Source: Sipunculus nudus (lineage: Eukaryota; Annelida; Sipuncula; Golfingiida; Sipunculidae). Taken from it: 64,000 bases of DNA. Shown in pieces: positions 24,501 through 38,384 of this stretch. The notes below the pieces were generated by a model that saw only the letters and a program-made list of their open reading frames with translations, ran no database searches and was not told where the DNA came from. The position numbers and the translations under genes are program-made. Where the stretch lies: the NCBI GenBank assembly GCA_026874595.1, contig CM049306.1, positions 9,879,019-9,943,018 on the forward strand, read 5' to 3'. Positions within the stretch are counted from its first letter, which is position 1. Every line of letters begins with the position of its first letter.

Positions 24501-25440
24501 AGGTATTCTACCCATAAAATCTGAGAAATTTAACATTATTTTGTGATAAGATTATCACATAACCATCTGTTAAAAAAAAAAAACACCTGTGTAACCAGTG
24601 GGGGAACTTGAAGCAGCCTATATCAAATTTAAATGAAAATTAAGTACAAGGTCTTTAATTACAAATACGAAATGAGTAATATCCTCCTACCATACAATTG
24701 TTCTAATTTTACTTTTCCTCATCATTATGTATTCTTAAGATATATCCAAAGATTATAATGGTGTGTTTGACTGAAATAATCTACTGTGTAGTAGGTGATT
24801 TTTTAACACACCCCTGAATCTATTTCAGAATCTCGATTATACACACCTGTTTGCATTTCCATGATTTATATTTCTGCTCATCCTCTTCATTCTTGTCTTG
24901 ATGAATCTAGTGTCCATCTGGTATTGACCAACTGTAAAAAATAAGCTGTATGAAAACTGATATATTTATACAGAGACAAGTCTACTTTCTTACAAATGAA
25001 ATTGTATAAGTCTGCACGGTTATTTTCATGCTTTCAAAGTTCCATTATTTTTTGTTTATTTATGGATCCATATATTGCTGGTATTTTGCACAGCCTGAAA
25101 AGAAACAGTCCAATATCGCATGATTGTATCATTTTTGTGAAAGGAAAGCAAAAAAAAAATGGTCAATAAATAGCAAATCAGGTGTCCCTACAGATTTACT
25201 GCATGATTACTGATCTCTGCCCTGTTGTTTTGATGCACGAAAAATAACATGTTAGTTTTATGAGCTGTAAGAATGGAATTGATTTCACATTTGATGTAAA
25301 TAATGGCCAAAAAATCTAAGGGAGAGGAAAATTTATTGTCAAAATTTTTCCCTGGCTGCGTGAATAGATAGTGAAGGTTAAATTGTAGAAATACAATTAT
25401 TTTGTAGCATGTATCAATGATGTTTGTCACTGAGGTTTGA
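21511..25440. other. Intron sequence, no supported features
   Basis: About 3.9 kb of AT-rich intron without repeats that I could recognise and without coding support. Open frames are short and lack motifs. Confidence 0.5.
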
Positions 25441-26640
25441 AATTTCTTTTATCTTTATTTCACTTCGCAGATCATTTGAAATAAAAAGATGAAAGTCCCA
25501 GCCCTATGTGATGACACTATCCCAACACCAAAGGAATGAACTTTCCAGGTTCTTTTAAATGGTGAACAAAACTGGCTGAAGCTCACACTTACACTCAAAA
25601 AGATGAGAAAGTAGTGTGTAAAATAAACAATAAAAATATAATAAAGTTAGACTTAAAATTCCCTGGAGAGTCTTTCGAAGCAAAAAGTACAATAATCCAT
25701 AGAGTCCATATGATATTACAAATTTACAGAGTCCTGATTAATTCTGATACTCGCCATTAGCACTAATCACAGAAAGTTCGCCTGGCACCAAGGTCGCTGG
25801 TCACATGATGGTCAGGTGTGACTTAGGTATGTACTCCTCAAGTCCAGGCGGTTTACCACAGTACACAAGACTCACTAACCCTTCTCACTGTAAAACAACT
25901 CACTGGCTTGACACTGTCTCTACTCTGGAAGTACTCACTTCTCTGAATCACAGACAGATAGGCTCACAGCCTTCTCTGTAGCATCTCTCTAAGACCATGC
26001 CTGTCCCTATATATTCACCCTGGGTATATCCAGTGATATTTACCTGAATATGTCATTGCACACAAGTATATTCAGTACCATACATAATGCTCAGCTTATC
26101 AATTGTCCTCTTCTGTTTGCTGGGCTTCACCACAGCAAATACTCATCGGGTGCTTACAAATCCTTCTGTAAAAACAACTAGATAGTGAGATTACATTGAT
26201 CGCCGGCTAACCCTGACTTGCAATACACCAGGGAATTGTCCCTCAGCTGATCAGTTCATGGACAACTTCGGACCCTCCTTTGGACCGACAGACTGTCAGA
26301 CTACACCCTCTGGTGCACTGACTTTGGAGATTGTGCCTTTACTTTCACATTTCCAGCATATATACTGATGTTACGTCATATTTCCTGACCACTTATGCCA
26401 TATCACCTTTCATTATTATGTGGCCTGTCATTCAGTGCATGAATACTAAAATGGACATGCCTCCAGAGACTCAAGTATGGAAAAAATCAAGAATGCAGGT
26501 GCATTGCCTTTGAAGTCTGCAGTAAACAATGCTATTACAAGAAACCAACTAGACTAAGGCCGGCAAGAACTTATTCTCACTGAATAATGATTGTACTGAA
26601 ACCAACATCAAATAAAACACCTTGGTTCTCTAAACTTATG
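25441..26640. other. Intron segment of distinct composition, possibly an old repeat
   Basis: Bases about 25670-26560 are richer in C and G and less A/T-run-rich than their surroundings, with no open frame of note. This could be an old interspersed repeat (for example an LTR fragment), but I found no terminal repeats or second copy in the window to support that. Confidence 0.25.
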
Positions 26641-27829
26641 TTCCTACACTAACATTTATACATGGTACTGCATATTAATATACAACAATAAAGAAATACA
26701 CAAAATATACTTAAGTATATAATTAATTGTAAAAATCAAGCTAGTATCAGTGATATTAACCTTTGCATTGTTACAATATATGTAATAACCAATTATTTCA
26801 TTCATGGTCACAAGTCACCAGAGCCACATTGATATCAAATTATCAGCATTATATTTATGATGGAATTATTTCATTATAAAATATTTCCAACCATAATCAG
26901 TTACATTGAATTCTGTGTTATTTAGTTGTAATCATTGAATTTTAAAGTAACCAGCACTGTAGATCATATAATGTAATTGCCCCATGTGTGACTTAGACCT
27001 TATTAATGAAGTTATCATCTTTGTCATTTTAAATCTAATCAAGTGTTACAGGTAAATGGTTTCAAGGTTTTTTTGGCAGTCTGGTTTGATACATTAACTA
27101 GTTGTACAAGTTCTTTTCCTGAGTATTCCTTTGACTTAATTATCACTATATGTCACTAATTGTCATGTCATGTTAATTTTTAGTGTCATTATGTGTAGTT
27201 TGAGTGTTTTGCATTCACTCAGAATGTGGTAATCTTGGCACATCATGTGGTAACACTTTGAAGAAGACATCTACATCACTTTTAATTAAAAGTAGCTGCA
27301 ATTGATGGAATAATCATTGATCATGTGATTGACACAAGTGGATGTTAATCATAACAACTGAAAACCCTGGAAGTGAAAGATGTGGCAACAGTAACCAGGG
27401 AGTATGGAATCAACTGTGACTTGATGAAAATGGATGATTGATTAAAGAATGTGAAGAAAATTACAAGAGAAGTCAACCCTGCCAAAGCCTTCATCAGTCC
27501 TGACATAACATGCAATGAGTCAGTAGACCAATCTGAAACACCAGCATCCAAAAACTCCTTCAGAAGTTTAACTCAAACATCAAATTACATTGATGTTTCC
27601 ATGGTAATGAAAGCCCAATTAAAAAAAATTACAACAGTTTTTCTCAAGTTTATTTTCTTAGATTGATTGTTGTAGAAAGGACATTTGGCAGGCAGAGAGT
27701 GAATTGAATTACATCTTGCATTTAGAGGAACATGCTTTAAATAAAAGAAATAGTCAATTAGTGCATTTTATTACCTAAGATGGATATTAGTGGGAAGAAA
27801 AAGGAAATTACTGCAGTTTGTAACTTTGG
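26641..27829. other. Intron sequence
   Basis: AT-rich intron. Nothing recognised. Confidence 0.5.
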
Positions 27830-28130
27830 AAGGTTGGCGCCTCAGCAGTCACTTTTTTGTAGCTCTGTCTATTAAAAAAATTTGGATGGAATTTTCCTAA
27901 ATTTTGCATTATTATAAGGTCACATGTAAAAAGGTGCCTAAATGATTTTGTGCAACCTCTTACCTTTTGTCTTTGCTTGTCATCCATCTATCCGTGCATT
28001 TATTTTGGATAAAAATATATATCAGGAGAGATTCATTGTGTCCACCAGAAATTTTGCATGCCCATAGATCTTGAATACCTTTATCTTGTTCACAAGACTA
28101 TTTGTGCCACCTACCTGTCCGTGGCATTCA
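27830..28130 (+). mobile_element. Decayed family A fragment
   Basis: Degenerate similarity to the 5' third of family A (AAGGTCACATGT, GGTGCCTAA, TTTTGCATGCCCATAGATCT, GTGCCACCTACC) in the same orientation as the other copies. Both ends are lost. Confidence 0.4.
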
Positions 28131-28681
28131 TCTGATACATGTAGTCACACATTAACTGCCTGTATACATGATGTTTTTTTCATCAACAGCTTTTCCTTTC
28201 CATCCTTGCTTGATTGTTCAACTTATTCCATCCCAAAATGCCATAACTAAGTAAAACACAAAATCAACTTGAGCTTCTTTATATAACAGTTTGAAAAAAA
28301 AAAATCTGTTGACTTTTTGAAAGACTTAGTTTGGCCACAATACAATGTTACTTAACTTTTTTTATATATTTATTTATTGCATTAAATTTCCAGTGTTGCT
28401 TTGAGATTAATAACCTTATATGTAGAACTAAAAGGATACTACATTTTGGGCTGAGGGGGAAGAAAAAGAAAGAAGGAATTATAAATTGTATATGAAATTG
28501 AAATGTTGGGTACATATAATTTAATTGAATGTAATCCAAAAAATGAAAATTAATCTACTGGTACTATTGATAAAATTGTATTAAATATGTTGTCTGGATA
28601 AAGTAAAAGGTTTAATAATAAACTGGACTTACTTGTTAAAAAGAAAATGAAATATCTGATTCAATAATGGGTAAGTAGTAA
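28131..28681. other. Intron sequence
   Basis: AT-rich intron. Nothing recognised. Confidence 0.5.
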
Positions 28682-29575
28682 TTGTATCCGCCAAAACAAA
28701 GTTTTGTGGATACTATGTTTTTGACCGGGTTCCATCGCCACTGCCGTATTTCCGGGGAACTCCTCTGAGACTACTGGACTGATTTTTTCTGAAACTTACA
28801 CCAGTTATCAGGTCACATTCACTGATGCCTAACCATTCGGCATTGACCTCTGACCTTTCCTCTCTCCAGTGCATCCATCTGTGCATCTGTTTTGACACAT
28901 TAACCCACATATCTTCAGACTCGTTTGACCAGTCAGGAAAAAAAATTTCCACAAATGTAGCCCTTGGATAGCTTTATAACATATACAAAAATGGTGGTGC
29001 CACCTGCAGCCATTTTTGCACTGTTTGTCTGCCTAGGGTTAAATCACTCATATCTCTGCAGTGGTTTGACTAATTCACATGAAATTCAGCAAGCATATAC
29101 ATCCTGTATAGCTTTCTTGATTTTATGACAGGTGGGGCTACCTACATTCACGTTCAGGCTGCAGACATCCTTGCTAATATCTCCGGACTGGTTTGACATA
29201 TCTTCCTGAAAATGTGCATGTGTTTAGATCTCACATAGCTCTTTATCATACGCAAAACTGGTGGCGCCAGCTGCCACCATTTTTGCACAGCGTCTGTCTG
29301 TTCATTTGACTTGTGTTAAAATCACTCATATCTCGGCAGTGGTTTGACTTATTCACCTGAAATTTGGCATGCTTTAACATTCTGGATAGCTTTCTTAATT
29401 TTATGACAGGTGGCACCATCTAAATTCACGTTCAAGCTGCAGACATCCATGCTTATATCTCCGGACTGGTGTGAAGTATCTTCCTGAAAATTTGCATGTG
29501 TTTAGATCTCACATAGCTCTTTATCATACAAGAAACTGGTGGCGCCACCTGCAACCATTTTCTGCATGTCTGCTG
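28682..29575 (+). mobile_element. Family A Helitron-like repeat, copy A3, 3' end replaced by a minisatellite
   Basis: The 5' end GTATCCGCCAAAAC with partner GTTTTGTGGATAC is intact, followed by family A units (ATCACTCATATCTC, GGTTTGACT, GATTTTATGACAGG). GGTGGCGCCACC occurs at 29538. The copy breaks off at about 29575, where the 35-bp tandem array begins. The 3' subterminal repeat and hairpin are absent. Confidence 0.65.
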
Positions 29576-31539
29576 TGGTGCAAGAACCAAAGAAAGGAGA
29601 GCAACTGTCATGGTGCAAGAACCAAAGAGAAGAGGGCAGCTCTCATGGTGCAAGAACTAAAGAGACGAAGGCAGCTGTCATAATGCAAGAACCAAAGAGA
29701 GGAGGGCAGCTGTCATGGTGCTAGGACCAAAGCAAGGGGGATCTGTCATGGTGCTAGAACTGAAGAGAGGAGGGCAGCTGTCATGGTGCTAGACCCAAAG
29801 ACAGGAGGGCAGCTGTCATGGTGCAAGGACCAAATCAAGGAAGGCAGCTGTCATGGTGCTAGAACCAAAGAGACTAAGGCAGCTGTCATAATGCAAGAAC
29901 CAAAGAGAGGAGGGCAGCTGTCATGGTGCTAGGACCAAAGCAAGGGGCATCTGTCATGGTGCTAGAACTGAAGAGAAGTGGCAGCTGTCATGGTGCTAGA
30001 CCAAAAGACAGGAGGGCAGCTGTCATGGTGCTAGAACTGAAGAGAGGAGGGCAGCTGTCATAGTGCTAGACCAAAAGACAGGAGGGCAGCTGTCATGGTG
30101 CAAGGACCAAATCAAGGAAGGCAGCTGTCATGGTGCTAGAACCAAAGAGACGAAGGCAGCTGTCATAATGCAAGAACCAAAGAGAGGAGGGCAGCTGTCA
30201 TGGTGCTAGGACCAAAGCAAGGGGCATCTGTCATGGTGCTAGAACTGAAGAGAGGAGGGCAGCTGTCATGGTGCTAGACCAAAAGACAGGAGGGCAGCTG
30301 TCATGGTGCTAGAACTGAAGAGAGGAGGGCAGCTGTCATGGTGCTAGACCAAAAGACAGGAGGGCAGCTGTCATGGTGCAAGGACCAAATCAAGGAAGGC
30401 AGCTGTCATGGTGCTAGAACCAAAGAGACGAAGGCAGCTGTCATAATGCAAGAACAAAAGAGAGGAGGGCAGCTGTCATGGTGCAAGAACCAAAGACAGG
30501 AGGGCAGCTATCATGGTGCTGGAACCTAAGAGAGGAGGGCAGCTGTCATTGTGCTAGACCCAAAGACAGGAGGGCAGCAACATGGTGCTAGAACCAAAGA
30601 GGTGAAGGCAGCTATTATGGTGCTAGAACCAGAGAGAGGAGGGCAGCTGTCATTGTGCAAGATCCAAAGAAAGGAGGGCAGCTATAATGGTGCTGGAACC
30701 TAAGAGAGGAGGGCAGCTGTCATTGTGCTAGAACCAAAGGAGGAGGGCAGCTGTCATGGTGCAAGAACCAAAGACAGGAGGGCAGCAACATGTTGCTAAA
30801 TCCAAAGCGATGAAGGCAGCTATTATGGTGCTAGAACCAAAGAGAGGAGGGCAGCTGTCATGGTTCAAGAACCAAAGGAGGAGGGCAGCTGTCATGGTGC
30901 TAGAACCAAAGATAGGAGGGCAGCTGTCATGGTGCTAGAACCAGAGAGAGGAGGGCAGCTGTCATGGTGCAAGAACCAAAGACAGGAGGGCAGCAACATG
31001 GTGCTAGAACCAAAGACAGGAGGGCAGCTGTCTTAATGCAAGATCCAAAGTGAGGAGGGCAGCTGTCATGGTGCTAGAACCAAAGACAGGAGGGCAGCTG
31101 TCTTAATGCAAGATCCAAAGTGAGGAGGGCAGCTGTCATGGTGCTAGAACCAAGATAGGAGGGCAGCTGTCATGGTGCTAGAACCAGAGAGAGGAGGGCA
31201 GCTGTCATTGTGCAAGATCCAAAGAAAGGAGGGCAGCTATTATGGTGCTAGAACCTAAGAGAGGAGGGCAGCTGTCATGGTTCAAGAACCAAAGGAGGAG
31301 GGCAGCTGTCATGGTGCAAGAACCAAAGCCAGGAGGGCAGCAACATGGTGCTAGAACCAAAGACAGGAGGGCAGCTGTCTTAATGCAAGATCCAAAGTGA
31401 GGAGGGCAGTTGTCATGGTGCAAGAACCAAAGACAGGAGGGCAGCAACATGGTGCTAGAACCAAAGAGGTGAGGGCAGCTGTCATGGTGCTAGAACCAAA
31501 GAGAGGCAGGCAGCTGTCATGGTGCAAGAACCAAAGAGA
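29576..31539 (+). repeat. 35-bp minisatellite, about 56 units
   Basis: The unit reads AGGGCAGCTGTCATGGTG followed by CTAGAACCAAAGAGAGG (35 bases, with variants CAAGAACC, CTAGACC, AACTGAAG and AGCAACATGG). Most units contain the E-box CAGCTG. In the first kilobase the same series of seven to eight variant units recurs (for example the GGACCAAAGCAAGGGG type near 29726, 29933 and 30210), showing higher-order amplification. The unit is not a multiple of three, so the open frames seen are only local. The array sits at the broken end of A3. Confidence 0.92.
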
Positions 31540-34500
31540 ACCACAGGATATATGATATAAGAGAACCACATGTATATGAGCAGTGTTCATGCAGTACATT
31601 TACCTATATGTATATTATAGGACATTCTGTTAGAGTGATTCTAATAATATATAATAAATATTATACCATGTAAATGGTAAATTGTACAAATGTCTTCATA
31701 ATGTAAATTGTACCATATTAAAGCAGATAACACTAATTTAATACTATATATGAATAGACCTAGTCCTTTGTCTAAAAATTTTAATACAGGATCAGTGAGT
31801 TGTTTGATATTCTGATCTACCTGTAACTTAGGCTGAAAATAAATATACTGTGTTCACAGAAATAAATAACTGTACTTGGTGTCAGTAGAAAATAAAATGT
31901 ATTCACACAGCAGGAAAAATGTATTCAAATAACAGGAAAAGAGTATATTCAGATCACAGGAAACCTTCATAAAACAGGAAAAACTTGAATTCAGATTACA
32001 GGAAAGGCATCTTCTTAATTCTGTCATGCCTGCTTGGCTGAGTCAGTTTGCTGCATTCACAGCTATGCAGACAGAAGAAGTGTGAATTCCAGACGATTAT
32101 GTTACAATTATGTTGGCTACTGTTCATTCCAGTAAATCTGACTCATGGGTCATGGAGCCGTAAGACCATGCATCATATTTTTGTGAATTAGAACAATGTT
32201 CTAAAGTTGCTAATGCAGTTCTTGATATTTATAAAATGTCATTTTTCCACCATATTGATTTCCATATTTTGGATGGGTTTTTTGTACAAATTACAGAACT
32301 CTACTCTATTTCTAGGTTCACACTTGCCTTGAGATATGTATAAACCACATCTGTCTTGGCAGTTCTTGGACTGCAGCACATATACAGTGATTACAAATTA
32401 CCAGAGACATTGGTAAATTGACTGTTAGCTAGTAAAACCCCTCAGATTTTTTAGATTACAATAACAGAGTTCCCAAAGTGAAATGAACTCTGTATTAGGA
32501 TCAATGTCTTGACTTTTGTGGGTGAATAATTACTTCATTATGATTTAAAACAATTGCCTGTAGGTTAGAGTTTTCAGATTGACATCACTGTTCCAGATAC
32601 AGGAGAAATTATTGTAAAATAAAAGAGATTGATTGTTGTGTTTTGCATCAAAATAACCAACTGTATTTGTGTGTGTGCATATATAATGGTTTCATTTATC
32701 ATATGGATCTTTCAGGAGTTATTTCTTTTTGCAAAAATAATTTTTCTTGGTTTGCTCATTTGTTTCATTGGCAGTAAGGGATACGATTAAACAATGGTTA
32801 AGCATTGGACATTTTGCTTCAAGCCATTTTAATAACAAACAGTTCAGCCAAGTCTCCCTGCAAGCCTTTTACATAAACATCCTACATTCTCATAGAATAT
32901 GATATTTGATATTTGTTACACACTCTTTCTTATGTTAATTGTAATACAATTTATGTAGCATTGTCCTCTCCTTTTTCAGTGATATTAAGCCCTAATTTCA
33001 CCAAAAAAAAAGGATATGAGAAGGCAGCAATTTAGGGACATTGTTAAGACTATAGGCTTATTTATATGGACATTGAAATGAAAAAAAAAAAATCATTAAT
33101 TATTATACATATAAATATGGATCATATTTTCTTTCATTATTTGTTTATTTTTACATACTTTCTTGCTTATATGGATGCTTTATGATGGCCTTCCCATGTC
33201 TATGAAATTATATAAAATTATATAATATCAATATTTTTTAATTTAACAAACTTCACTACTGACACAAAATAAGGATAATATGAATTAATGCCTTATGTAA
33301 GACAAACTGCTCAGACTTTGTGGCTGTCTGTCAGGCTAAGGGTTGGATAGGTCTCCACATGATAATGTTAGTTACCATGCATTATATGTCTGTAGCAGCC
33401 ATAGACTGACATTTTCCTTTTCTTATTTGATCTGCAGGCCTTCTTAATAAATGCATTCATTTCTAAACAAGATTCTCATGGTCCATTTTATGTAATTGTC
33501 CTTATATGGTAGTAAAAAATATGTACACATATAATAAACCAAAAATAAATAGTACCAGATCTTGATTTTTTTCACATCCCTAATCTGATCAGTTATAATT
33601 GCCATTGTACTTTGACTTGTCATAAATTTCTGTTTGTTTTCTTTTATTTCTTGATAACCCAGTACAAGAAGTCCCTTAAACTCATCTTCTTGGAAAATAT
33701 TTTTGCTACTTGTTGGATATTAAAAGTTCATTAATGCCTTATGACAAAAAGCAGTTTGAAGCAAAGGATGAATGTTGCAAATCATATGAAATTATGCATC
33801 AAATAAATAAAATCCTTTACTAAAAGAAACATTTGCTAGAGATTGTCCAGTTTTCATAGCTGACATTAAATTTCTGGTTTGCAAATCACGAGTAAGCCAA
33901 TGTGACTTTAATCAATATAAGAACAGAGTGCAGCATTTTGCAAGCAAGACTGAACTGTAAAAACATTGCTTGTGCATCTGAACATTTTTTAAGGTGGATT
34001 GATTGTGAATGCAGCATGTCATTTGAAATTAAGCTTTAGTTACAGTTTTTTTTCAAGTAGTATTGGAAAGCATATAATTCATTATTTGTCAGACTTTGAT
34101 CTTTGATGTGGCCACTAAAACATCAACATTCACAAAGTTTTGAAGTGCCTGTGTCATGTTTAGTTAATGCATTTACAATTAGGGATGCATAAATACTGTT
34201 TTATTGGGAGCAGTTCCTTTTATCTTCAGGTTACTCCATCAAACAAGATACAAATGTCTGATTATAATACTCAAAGGAAACTTCTTCCAGAATGTTTTAT
34301 GGATAATCCAGTAATGTCACTTGTTGGTGAGATGAATTGTAGATGGTAAACAACAGGAAGAAAACTGATAGGTCTGCTTTGAATCTCAGGGAATTCGTTT
34401 TAAAACTGAATGAAGAGATAAAGAAGTGCTTTGATTTGTTTTATGGATCTCTGCTTTAATGGGGTTTAATGTTCAATTGTACAGGCTAGAGTCCTTTGTC

Positions 34501-35418
34501 TTTTCTTTCTTATGTATCTTTTCAGTTTCAAGGAAACAAGAGGATAACATCAAAATGATGAAGTACCGCCATAATCTTGGTCCACAAAATGACATTTGGA
34601 AATCACTTTACAGACAAAAGGTTAAAATGATTCTAGGGCATGGCGAGCATTCAGATTTCTTGATAACAATTGTCTTTGTTCACTCTCTTATGGCTGGAGA
34701 GTGCTTGACAGGCCAAACTATTTTTGGTTTGTTCTGGAGTGGCAGCTTTATGGAAAATTCCCTGCTCCGGTTATCAGAGTGCTTTACATAACATGCCAGT
34801 GTCACAGATGATTTTGTTTGTGATGCAAATGCTCTCCAAGCTTACAAGAACTAAAAAGCATTGTATTGGCCTGCTTAAGAAAGCAGGGCCATGTTTTATT
34901 TTCTGCAAGTTTTTTGATGATAGAGACAGATCTAGAATTAAATGTTTCACAATGGTCAGTGTTTATGATCCCTATAGCTAAGGATTAAATGAAGCCTTTT
35001 ATATCATGATGGATGGCAGGGGTCTCTGGTATCCAGATCAGACATGTTTCTGCTATCCAGATTTTGGGTCACATGAATGTCATATTTGTACAGAATCACT
35101 TTGAGCCAAAGAAGCTGACTTTTTCTGTGTTCAGCCTTGATGCATCCAGCTACTGTCAAAGTGATCTTGAAGTCAAAATCTAGAGATAGAAGAAATAGAA
35201 TAAATTAATAAGTCCAAATGTTAAGGGAGGAAATAAGATCAGCAGGTGAAACAGGGCAACCAGCTTCTTTGCAAGCACATAGAACAGACCATATTTGACA
35301 TACAGAGAGACTCCCCAGAAGTTTATGAGACCAAATGTTTTCATGAAAAATTTTTATAACATAAATATCCTTTTCTTGCTATTTGTCAAGACTAAATTGT
35401 CATTTTTATTTTGTATTT
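31540..35418. other. Intron sequence
   Basis: About 3.9 kb of AT-rich intron. Frames at 34459-34981 (up to 110 codons) carry no recognisable domain and are not called. Confidence 0.5.
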
Positions 35419-38019
35419 TTAGCTCAGCTGACTATAAGTCATCTGAGCTATAGTCGTGGTCCATTGTCTGTCTGTCCGTCCGTCCTTCCGTCCGTAGATG
35501 TGGCACGTTTTGAAACCGTAAAACCTAGGAATCCAAAATTCGGCATAATGTTAGATGTCCCCAAGATCTCCTACCAAGCCGAAAACTGGGTCTTTTCGAC
35601 TTCGTTCTTCTGAGAAATTAAGGGAAAACCTCAATTTTTTATTAAAAACCTATTTTCACACTTCAGGACTGCCTAATATCAAAACCACTCATCTGTTTTT
35701 CCTCATATTTACCATAAATATTCCTCTATATAGTTCCTATGTACATTCAAGAAATTATGTCTGTATTATATAATTTAAAAAAGTTATGGACCCAAACATA
35801 ATGCATTTTGTAAAAAATCAGGAAAGATATTTGATCACTTAACACAAAACATGTTAAAGCTATGGACCTTTTTTCCAGTAATATATCTTTAATTAATCAA
35901 AATTATATTGTATACCCAAAATTAGATGAAAATCTTTTAAATTTTTTAAAATATTAATAAAAATAAAAAATTGGTACCTTAAATTTTGCCCAACTTTGAC
36001 CATGGCACGTTTTTCCTGTAAGTACTGTGGATTTAATTTTCACAGCATGTTTTTGTTAGCTTTTCAACTGTTAACACCAAAAAATTTGAATCCAGTTGAT
36101 CAAAAACTGTAGATTTTATTCAAGTTTTCAAGCACCATGGAACATATTGTTTACATCAAGCTAGTGTTATGCACTTTGCAAGAGCTCAGCTCCCCAGCTT
36201 CAGCTCTTAGTTTCTTAAATTCAGCATACAGTTAGATGTCTCCAAAATCCCCTACCATGCCAAGAATTTGGTCACTAGGACTTAATACTTTCAAGTTATT
36301 AATGAAAAACTTCATTTTTCCATTAAAAACCCATTGTAACACTTCAAGACTGCCTAATATCAAAACCACTGATCTGACTTTAATCATAAATGATAAACAT
36401 TTTTTTCATTCTCTATGCACATGCCAGAATGATGTCAGTATTGTGTAATTGTTTTAAGTTATGGGCCCAAACATAATGCACTTTGTAAAAAATCAAGAAA
36501 TATATTTACTCCCTTAACAAGGGGAATTGCTGAAGCTAGAGATTTTTTGTCAGGGATGTAACATTATTTAATCAAGATTCAATTGAATACCCAAAATTAG
36601 TTATGAATTTTTCAAATTTTATAAGTTATTAGTATAAATGTAAAATTAGTAACTTAAATTTTGCCCAACTTTGACCATGGCACTGTTGATATAATTTTCA
36701 TATCATGCACAAATAAGGATTTCAGCTTTTAAGTTTAGAAAGCTGAAAGAAATTGGCCAAAAATTATAGCTTTTATTAATGTTTTTATGAGACCCTGTCA
36801 GACTTTGGCTCTCTCCAGCCCCTCTTCAGTCACCTGTATGTTGACCTTGTTGAACTTTCAGAAAATTATGCATGCTTTAGGCGAGGCATACATGGGAATC
36901 CAGGCAGCTTATGGCCAGCCACAGTTGATCCAGGTGTCCAACCCAACTCATCTAGTAGTTTTAACCAACTACATAACAATAAACAATAAATTAATCAATT
37001 TTTATTGGTTTTTAATAAAAAATTAAAGAAAAATAGAAAAGGAATTTGTTAGTTTATAATAACAGGAAATTAACTTGCAGTTACTGATGATATAAGAATC
37101 TTGTATCGATGGATAGAATGTCACGTATTCCAAATAACACCATGCAGTCACCTATGGTATTTTTCTGTTCAATTTTAATGATAAAGAAGTAAATCATATC
37201 ATTCATTGCTAATCATTAGGGATCATATGAAGGAAATTAATGATAGACAAAGATGCAGTTGATAATATTAATCTAGATTCCTACTGTGTCTAGTGTGTAC
37301 ATTGATGTGAAATTAGTTCAAAATGAATTTATTACAGTTACTTTTTAATATAAATAAAAGCCATAAAACCAGGTACTTATGATCATTATATAAATGTGTG
37401 AATTTTGTATATTCTGTATTCTCAACATCATTGTTTGGTAAAAACTGAATTAACACCAGACATGGTGCGAATACTTTGTAATTGTATTTAAATACGAATA
37501 TGATTATGTACTCCATTATAAAATTTCTTGCATAAAGAATGGGAATTCAGGTAAAAATGAAAGTATATGAATACCAGTGCAAATACTTTCAAAATGTATT
37601 CAAGAATGCATTCATGAATATATTCTTTAATATTATTTTAATAATCATTTCAGTTATATTTCATTTTAAAAAATCATATGATTCTCTTATTATTTTTAAT
37701 AAAAATTATATTTGGGACAATATTTGTAATTTTTTTTAATTAATAGTTAAACCCTTATATTATATATTCTGCTTATAAGTTATATGGCCAAGTCAATATC
37801 TGTGTGACAATAGTACTCCATTTGTTAATAAAATAAATGAAATCAATCCTCTTCCCTGTCTCCAAAGGTACTATCAAAATCATACATAAGCTAAACAACA
37901 ACAACTCATAATACAGCTTATATTTATTACCACACAAAACCAGCATGTGCCTTATTTCTAAATAATATTTTTTTATCATATATAACAGCTGAGCGTTGTG
38001 ACTCATAGGTCCCTTGTTT
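35419..38019 (+). mobile_element. Family B Helitron-like repeat, copy B3, with AT-rich interior
   Basis: The 5' AGCTCAGCTGAC (35421-35432) is followed by ATCTGAGCT and GTCCGTCCGTCC. Two body units follow (about 35500-36060 and 36210-36700), matching B1. The 3' end CAGCTGAGC, a degenerate GACTCATAGGTC palindrome and CTTGTTT lie at 37986-38019. Between about 36950 and 37980 is a kilobase of extremely AT-rich sequence not found in B1 or B5, either an insertion or a lineage-specific interior. It is non-coding. Confidence 0.65.
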
Positions 38020-38384
38020 CAGAATTACTCTTAATATATTGATACAGTTTTGAACATTTGGTGTTTATTATAGAACTGGCAAAAGGGCTTATGCAAAGGT
38101 GGTTTTATCTTGATATTTTGATAGGTCACCACAGCATAATTTTGATTCTGGATTTATCTGCTGTAGCTTTGATTGACTTCAGTTAGTTACATTGGTATAA
38201 ACAACTATGTTTATGTTTTATTAAATTTTATGAGAACTGCCCTTTTCTTGACAAGGTTTTATTTTATGAACATTTAAGTAAAGGGTTATCTGTGTTGAAC
38301 TTCACCATAATTACACAAGTCATAGTTTTTGTCCCAGTCAATTCTTATTCAAAAGTTAACTTTAAATGTTATTTAAGCATATAT
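38020..38384. other. Intron sequence
   Basis: AT-rich intron. Nothing recognised. Confidence 0.5.

Noticed and set aside
25670-26560. Solo LTR of a retroelement
   Set aside because: The composition differs from the surroundings, but no TG...CA ends, target duplication or second copy was found.
29471-31599. Repetitive open frames rich in QEPKRGGQ or LLSLVLAP peptides
   Set aside because: They arise from the 35-bp minisatellite, shift frame through the array and lack any gene context.
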